Source: Pseudodesulfovibrio sediminis | GTDB lineage: Bacteria; Desulfobacterota; Desulfovibrionia; Desulfovibrionales; Desulfovibrionaceae | NCBI RefSeq assembly: GCF_020886695.1 | Contig: NZ_AP024485.1 | Location: forward strand, 2,303,001 to 2,367,000 | Direction: 5' to 3' | DNA: 64,000 nt | Made by a program: the position numbers and the translations under genes | Notes under the pieces: generated by a model | What the model was told of the DNA's origin: nothing | What the model saw: only the letters and a program-made list of their open reading frames with translations | Database searches by the model: none | In this document: positions 59,626-64,000 of the stretch, one piece after another | Layout of the letters: each line of letters opens with the position of its first letter | Numbering within the stretch: position 1 is the stretch's first letter

Positions 59626-59916
59626 ATGTCAATGAATGAACATCATAGGTCAGATTGTGACATTATGAATACATCAAATGCGCCAAAACCACCGACACTC
59701 TTCACTGTGCGGGAAGTTGCGGACTTTTTACGGGTCCACCAGCGCACAGCCTACAGGCTGATTACTGGTGGAAGTATCAAGGCTATCAAGATAGGAAGCC
59801 AGTGGCGTGTCCCAGAGGCAGCGCTGATGGAATTTATAGAGAGTGGATGGAAGGCATCGGTTTCCGAAGGCAAAAAGGAAACCAAGCCCGATCAGTTCAA
59901 ACTCCCCTTTGATTAA
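59626..59916 (+). CDS. excisionase-type HTH DNA-binding protein
   Basis: 96 residues; a second start at 59665 (MNTSNAPKPP) is possible. The MerR/excisionase-like HTH_17 domain covers about 25-75: LFTVREVADFLRVHQRTAYRLITGGSIKAIKIGSQWRVPEAALMEFI. Proteins of this form are transcription regulators or phage excisionases; no integrase is nearby, so a regulator is more likely. The next gene begins ten bases later with a strong ribosome site. Confidence 0.82.
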   Translation: MSMNEHHRSDCDIMNTSNAPKPPTLFTVREVADFLRVHQRTAYRLITGGSIKAIKIGSQWRVPEAALMEFIESGWKASVSEGKKETKPDQFKLPFD

Positions 59917-59926
59917 GGAGAAAGGC

Positions 59927-60331
59927 ATGTCGAAAAGAACGGTTGGCGGTCATGACGGTGACAACACGATCCTGAATGTGAATCTGCCCAATGATTTTGG
60001 TCAGGATATGGAGGTCGCTGGTCATCTCATCGGTGAAGAGATGTATTTTGACGACAGCACCGGCATGTTGACCATGGAAAAGCTGTATCGCGACGAGGAC
60101 AACAAACTCGCTTACGGCATCATTTCCGCCATCGGGCATGCCCGTGAACGTCGTGCGTACCGTGTGGAAGAACGAGAGGATTCATGCATTGTCACCAACG
60201 GTAGCCTGAGCCTTGAATTTTCCTATGATGAGTTGTTCGAACTCCTGGCCGTAGCCATTGAATCCGAAAAGGAAAGCTCAAGCCGTCAGGTAAGTGAGCA
60301 GGTTCGCCGCAGGTTGGCAGCCAACGAATAG
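59927..60331 (+). CDS. conserved hypothetical protein
   Basis: 134 residues from an ATG with AAGGAG six bases upstream. A charged, soluble protein with VNLPNDFGQDMEVAGHLIGEEMYFDDSTGMLTMEKLY, then a beta-rich part ending LEFSYDELFELLAVAIESEKESS. No family recognised. Cotranscribed with the HTH gene and closed by a strong terminator. Confidence 0.7.
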   Translation: MSKRTVGGHDGDNTILNVNLPNDFGQDMEVAGHLIGEEMYFDDSTGMLTMEKLYRDEDNKLAYGIISAIGHARERRAYRVEEREDSCIVTNGSLSLEFSYDELFELLAVAIESEKESSSRQVSEQVRRRLAANE

Positions 60332-60350
60332 TTTTTTATATTTCAAGAAT

Positions 60351-60380
60351 AAAAAGGGGACCTCATGGTCCCCTTTTTTT
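60351..60380 (+). terminator. rho-independent terminator
   Basis: AAAAGGGGACC pairs with GGTCCCCTTTT around TCAT and runs into eight T residues. It ends the HTH-hypothetical transcript. Confidence 0.92.
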
Positions 60381-60523
60381 TGATTACATCATGTTTTTCA
60401 ACAGGTTAATCCGACTTTCTTTCGACTCGCCGAGAACCCTACAAACGAGTTACGCAAACAACACAAAGTACAGTGATCGCTCACCAGTTCTCGTTGGATC
60501 GGAGCGAAAGCAGGACGACAGGG

Positions 60524-61825
60524 TTAATCCATATATTGCCGCTGCCCCGTGGCCTCCATGACCGAACTCCAATAATCAGAATGAATATTGATATTGCGCC
60601 TCTTCACGGTCACGAGATCAAGCGGGAGGTGCACCATACTTGATTTGAGTTGCGTGACAACCATCCCGGTCTTGCCAGCCATGGCTGCATGCACGGCATT
60701 CTGTCCCAGAAATCCGCAGTACACGCGATCGCCAGCATTGGCCGGCACAGAGCGGATTATATAACTGGGATCAATGAATTTTATGTTCATTTCCAAATTC
60801 TGAACCTTACAATGCTCCTTCAACCTGTTGACGATCAGACCGCAAATATCACCCAGTTTCGGGTTGCCTGACGAATCGCGCAACAGATCGCCACCGGTGA
60901 GATCCTGTCCGGCGCCTTCGGCACAGACGATGATGGCGTGATTGCGTGCCCGCAACCGCTTCTCAACAGCCTGGAGCAAACCGCCTTCGCCATCGATGGT
61001 AAATTTGTGTTCCGGCACCAGCACAAAATTGACTTCCTGAAGGGCCAAAGAAGCGTGCGCCGCGATAAATCCTGCTTCACGCCCCATGAGTTTGACAATA
61101 CCGATACCGTTGTCCACGCCGGTTGCTTCCACATGCGCGCATTGAATGGCTTCCGTGGCTTTCTCCACCGCGGTGTCGAACCCAAAGGAGCGGGTGATGA
61201 AATTGATATCATTATCAATGGTTTTGGGGATGCCGATGACTGCGATCTTTCTCTTTCGCCTGGACACCTCGTCCACAATGGATTTGGCAGCACGCATGGA
61301 GCCATCGCCACCTATCACAAAAAGGATGTTGATATTCATCCGTTCCAACGAGTCCACGATTGCCTCGGAATCCTGTCTTCCACGCGACGAAGCGAGGATG
61401 GTACCTCCGAACTGGTGGATATGACTTACATTATCAGGATTTAGTTCCCTGACCTCATAGCCGTACTCCGGGATGAACCCGCGCAATCCATTGGTGATGC
61501 CCAGCACGGTCCGTATCCCGTAATGATAGTGGGCCTCCATGACAATGGAACGAATCACATCATTCAGTCCGGGGCAGAGCCCACCACAGGTGACGATGGC
61601 GCACTTGGTCTTGGATGGGTCAAAATACAGTTTTTCCCGAGGACCTGCTTTTTCGAATTTTTTCTTGAGGATATCCGTATCCAACTCAGTCAATTCTTCT
61701 GACGTGAGGATCAAGGGCATGGGAACGGACTCATCGACATAGCGCGGATTCCGCAACGGGGTCTGCACATTCGGCCTACCCAGAACAGGGATCGTGACAT
61801 CGAAATCGAATTTTTTCTTCACCAT
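60524..61825 (-). CDS. ATP-dependent 6-phosphofructokinase, plant-like group III
   Basis: 433 residues from an ATG with GGAG upstream; the frame is open to 62026 but the added part is not protein-like. It phosphorylates fructose 6-phosphate in glycolysis. Motifs: IVTCGGLCPGLNDVIRSIV, GGTILASSRG, VIGGDGSMRAA and GIPKTIDNDI, then MGREAGFIAAHASLA. Glycine in GGDG together with lysine in PKTIDND is the combination of plant and trypanosome ATP-dependent enzymes rather than of pyrophosphate-dependent ones (GGDD). The N-terminal extension (about 70 residues) is also typical of that group. Confidence 0.9.
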   Translation of the reverse strand: MVKKKFDFDVTIPVLGRPNVQTPLRNPRYVDESVPMPLILTSEELTELDTDILKKKFEKAGPREKLYFDPSKTKCAIVTCGGLCPGLNDVIRSIVMEAHYHYGIRTVLGITNGLRGFIPEYGYEVRELNPDNVSHIHQFGGTILASSRGRQDSEAIVDSLERMNINILFVIGGDGSMRAAKSIVDEVSRRKRKIAVIGIPKTIDNDINFITRSFGFDTAVEKATEAIQCAHVEATGVDNGIGIVKLMGREAGFIAAHASLALQEVNFVLVPEHKFTIDGEGGLLQAVEKRLRARNHAIIVCAEGAGQDLTGGDLLRDSSGNPKLGDICGLIVNRLKEHCKVQNLEMNIKFIDPSYIIRSVPANAGDRVYCGFLGQNAVHAAMAGKTGMVVTQLKSSMVHLPLDLVTVKRRNINIHSDYWSSVMEATGQRQYMD

Positions 61826-61865
61826 GGCGTACGCTCCATAAGCACCGTGCTCGAAATCAAAAAAG

Positions 61866-62882
61866 TTACTTTCCCAACCAACGCGACACTTCCGGCTCTG
61901 GCAGCTCATCCACGGTTTCATGAAGATCATCCGGACTGGCTGTGGCTGCACCGACCTGTCCGACCACAACCCCGGCGGCATAGTTGGCCAGAGTACAGGC
62001 CGTAAGCAGATCCATGCCAGCGGCAAGCGCCAAAGCCGTTGTGGCGATCACTGTGTCACCGGCGCCAGTCACATCGAAAACTTTGCGTGCGAATGTCGGA
62101 ATATGCTGAATTGAATCCGTTCCCTCAAAGAGGGCCATGCCGCCAGGTCCCATGGTAATTAATAGATTCTTGCACTGCAATCGGTCAAAGAGGGCGAACC
62201 CGGCCTTCATGACCGAGTCCTTGTCGGACACGGGGAATCCGGCCCCCTCGCTGGCTTCTTTGGTGTTCGGCGTCAACAGGTCCACGCCCTGATACCGGTC
62301 ATAGTGTACTGTCTTCGGGTCCACCAACACCATGGGGCGAGGCTCACAGGTCGCAACCAGCGCCATGAACCGTTCCATGAATTCTTCTGAAATCAGGCCC
62401 TTGCCATAATCGGAAAGGATGATCACCCGATAATCGGGCACGTTCTTTTCAATCGTCTCTAAAAGGGCGGCCAGAGCGACCGCATCCAACGGATCAGCCT
62501 GCTCATGATCAACTCGCACAACCTGTTGATTGCTGGCGATAATGCGCGTTTTCTTTGTGGTCGGACGATCAACAGTCCGTACCAGGCTCGTAGTCAGATT
62601 CGCCTCCAGGCACATCCTGTCCACCTCGGTACCGTCCAGATCATCACCAATAGTGCTGATGAGAAGGGGGGCTCCTCCGATAGAAGCAATATTTCGCGCC
62701 ACGTTTCCGGCACCACCGAGCAGGAAGGACTCGGATTCAACCTTGACCACTGGCACCGGAGCTTCGGGAGAAATCCGCTCAACACCGCCCATGAGGTAAT
62801 GGTCAAGCATAAGGTCACCAATGATCATGACTTTATGCCCTTCAAGACCCGTAATTGCCGCATGTATCGATTCGATTGACAT
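61866..62882 (-). CDS. hldE1: D-beta-D-heptose 7-phosphate kinase (RfaE domain I)
   Basis: 338 residues from the ATG at 62882. PfkB-family kinase of the RfaE1/HldE-N class that makes heptose 1,7-bisphosphate for ADP-heptose of the LPS core. Signatures: IIGDLMLDHYLMGGVERISPEAPVPVV, FLLGGAGNVARNIA, ILSDYGKGLI and the ATP-site FDVTGAGDTVIATTALALA with the catalytic aspartate. The cytidylyl domain (RfaE2) is absent, so a separate gene should exist elsewhere. It follows ParB and precedes phosphofructokinase on the same strand. Confidence 0.92.
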   Translation of the reverse strand: MSIESIHAAITGLEGHKVMIIGDLMLDHYLMGGVERISPEAPVPVVKVESESFLLGGAGNVARNIASIGGAPLLISTIGDDLDGTEVDRMCLEANLTTSLVRTVDRPTTKKTRIIASNQQVVRVDHEQADPLDAVALAALLETIEKNVPDYRVIILSDYGKGLISEEFMERFMALVATCEPRPMVLVDPKTVHYDRYQGVDLLTPNTKEASEGAGFPVSDKDSVMKAGFALFDRLQCKNLLITMGPGGMALFEGTDSIQHIPTFARKVFDVTGAGDTVIATTALALAAGMDLLTACTLANYAAGVVVGQVGAATASPDDLHETVDELPEPEVSRWLGK

Positions 62883-63040
62883 AGTGTAAACAACCAATGT
62901 TTTTCAGATTTTATATGTTCTTTTCACGACGTTATTCAGAGATTCAGCATCGTGTGCTTTCGACTACGACAATATCCATGATCACGACGCTATCTCAATA
63001 GATCATGATCACTACCAGGGGATCATATCGTCCTTTTCAG
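62883..63040. other. parB-hldE1 intergenic region
   Basis: 158 bases. Two copies of ATGATCAC (62979-62986 and 63005-63012) are the only repeat seen. No gene and no parS-like site. Confidence 0.4.
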
Positions 63041-63961
63041 CTATGATGAAAAGTCAGTTCCACATTTTTCCGCAAAAGACTGCAATGCATCTCTATTTCC
63101 ATAACTTACTGTAACTTTGCCTTTTTCCGGCGAACCAGATATTTTAACTTTAAGACCCAACATATCAGACAGGGAAGTCTGAAGGGCCGCAAGTTCTGGA
63201 TCAAGCGGTTTGGGCGGTGTTTTACTCTCTTTGCCGCTTGGAGCAGCGTTGATTTCCTCAGCTCCCGGAAGCCTGCCATTTTGCTTGAAGAAGGTTGCCT
63301 GCGCCTCTGCCTGCCGCACGGTCAACCCGTTTTCCGCGATACGCTTATGGAGCTGCTCCTGCATAGCAGCGTCAGCAATAGCCATTATGGCACGGCCATG
63401 ACCTGCTGAAATGGTACTTTGCTGAATATCGGCTTGGATTGTTTCGGGCAAATTGAGCAGACGGAGGGCATTGGCCACCGCAGACCGGCTTTTCCCGACC
63501 TGTCGAGCCAATTCATCCTGACTCAAACCGAATTCCTGCTGAAGTTGCTGATACCCAAGGGCTTCTTCAACCGCATTCAAATCTTCGCGTTGCAGATTTT
63601 CTATAAGCGCAATGGCCAGGCTCTCCTGGTCGGTCATTTCCCGAACCAGCGTCGGTATTTCGGTCAACCCCGCCTTTTTCGAAGCACGGAGCCGACGTTC
63701 ACCAGCAACCAGTTCAAAAGAACTGCCGCCAAGAGGGCGGATCAGCACTGGCTGAAGCACGCCACGTGTCTTTATGGACGAAGCAAGGTCGTTCAACGCA
63801 TCCTCGGAGAACTCTCTACGGGGCTGGTGCGGGTTTGGCGTAATGGCATCGAGTGGAATCATGCGAACTTTCGATGAATCGGACGTTACTTTCTCATCTT
63901 CACGCACACCGCCGAGCAGGGCATCCAGACCCCGGCCAAGGCCTCTATTGGCAGATGTCAT
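63041..63961 (-). CDS. parB: chromosome-partitioning protein ParB
   Basis: 306 residues from an ATG with AGGAG upstream. It opens GLGRGLDALLGG as in chromosomal ParB. The CTP-binding ParB/Srx domain has the motifs IRPLGGSSFELVAGERRLRASKKAG and ENLQREDLNAVEEA. The HTH (about 130-165) is GLSQDELARQVGKSRSAVANALRLLNLP. The C-terminal dimerisation domain is regular. It loads on parS and slides as a CTP-dependent clamp to bring origins to ParA. parA would be expected just upstream, beyond the window. Confidence 0.96.
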   Translation of the reverse strand: MTSANRGLGRGLDALLGGVREDEKVTSDSSKVRMIPLDAITPNPHQPRREFSEDALNDLASSIKTRGVLQPVLIRPLGGSSFELVAGERRLRASKKAGLTEIPTLVREMTDQESLAIALIENLQREDLNAVEEALGYQQLQQEFGLSQDELARQVGKSRSAVANALRLLNLPETIQADIQQSTISAGHGRAIMAIADAAMQEQLHKRIAENGLTVRQAEAQATFFKQNGRLPGAEEINAAPSGKESKTPPKPLDPELAALQTSLSDMLGLKVKISGSPEKGKVTVSYGNRDALQSFAEKCGTDFSS

Positions 63962-64000
63962 ACAAAATCTCCTCGTGCTAGTAATTACACCCTTGCCCAT

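Noticed and set aside
62883-63040. parS site near parB
   Set aside because: No copy of the TGTTTCACGTGAAACA-type palindrome; only short ATGATCAC repeats were seen.
1-64000. CRISPR array, insertion sequence or prophage
   Set aside because: No repeated spacer pattern, transposase or phage structural gene was found; only one isolated excisionase-like HTH gene.

Overview
The window looks like chromosomal DNA of a strictly anaerobic, GC-rich Desulfobacterota species, most likely a Desulfovibrio/Pseudodesulfovibrio relative. This is an inference from gene content: FmdE, an AMMECR1/Memo-type radical SAM enzyme, a 2x[4Fe-4S] protein, a PaaK-like ligase, larEBC, a diadenylate-cyclase-domain protein, a plant-type phosphofructokinase and RfaE1 next to ParB. 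Most genes have GGAGG/AAGGAG ribosome sites. Several starts were moved downstream of the longest reading frame on that basis.

Layout. 0-5 kb: lemA and two TPM-domain genes, a YigZ-family gene, a predicted outer-membrane protein and a cereblon-like CULT-domain gene facing a cysteine-rich small gene. 5.7-11.7 kb: two LysE-type exporters, each divergent from a regulator (ArgP-like; MocR-like with a 31-bp palindrome over its start codon), a DUF2959 lipoprotein and fumC. 12-21.4 kb: two divergent FecBCD/BtuFCD-type ABC importers. The left one ends in fmdE. The right one continues into a methyltransferase and a radical SAM enzyme whose C-terminus resembles the C-terminal lobe of the operon's own binding protein. 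This is the best candidate for an undescribed system: metal-chelate or cofactor uptake followed by cytoplasmic chemistry. 21.5-25 kb: an iron-sulfur protein and two overlapping DJ-1/PfpI genes.

25.3-31.6 kb: a complete RNA-repair island, rsr (Ro60/TROVE), two Y-RNA-like non-coding RNAs with T-arm modules, rtcA and rtcB, with a sigma-54 promoter, and divergent rtcR encoding the CARF/AAA+ activator. 32.2-32.4 kb: tRNA-Glu and tRNA-Lys.

32.5-46 kb: mostly housekeeping and signalling genes: PaaK-like ligase, cyclase-family hydrolase, Dus, MobA-like protein, alpha/beta hydrolase, diguanylate cyclase, ABC_sub_bind sensor-like protein, a chemoreceptor with an extra C-terminal domain, a DAC-domain protein and a VOC-HAD fusion. 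46-52.7 kb: a TetR-adaptor-RND pump operon and a TetR-DUF2867 pair with tandem operators. 52.9-59.2 kb: a MATE-larE-larB-larC-DUF3431-permease run, with a MarR gene divergent from it and larC lacking its C-terminal domain. 59.6-64 kb: an excisionase-like HTH gene, an unknown gene, phosphofructokinase, heptose-7-phosphate kinase and parB.

No CRISPR array, intact insertion sequence or prophage was seen.
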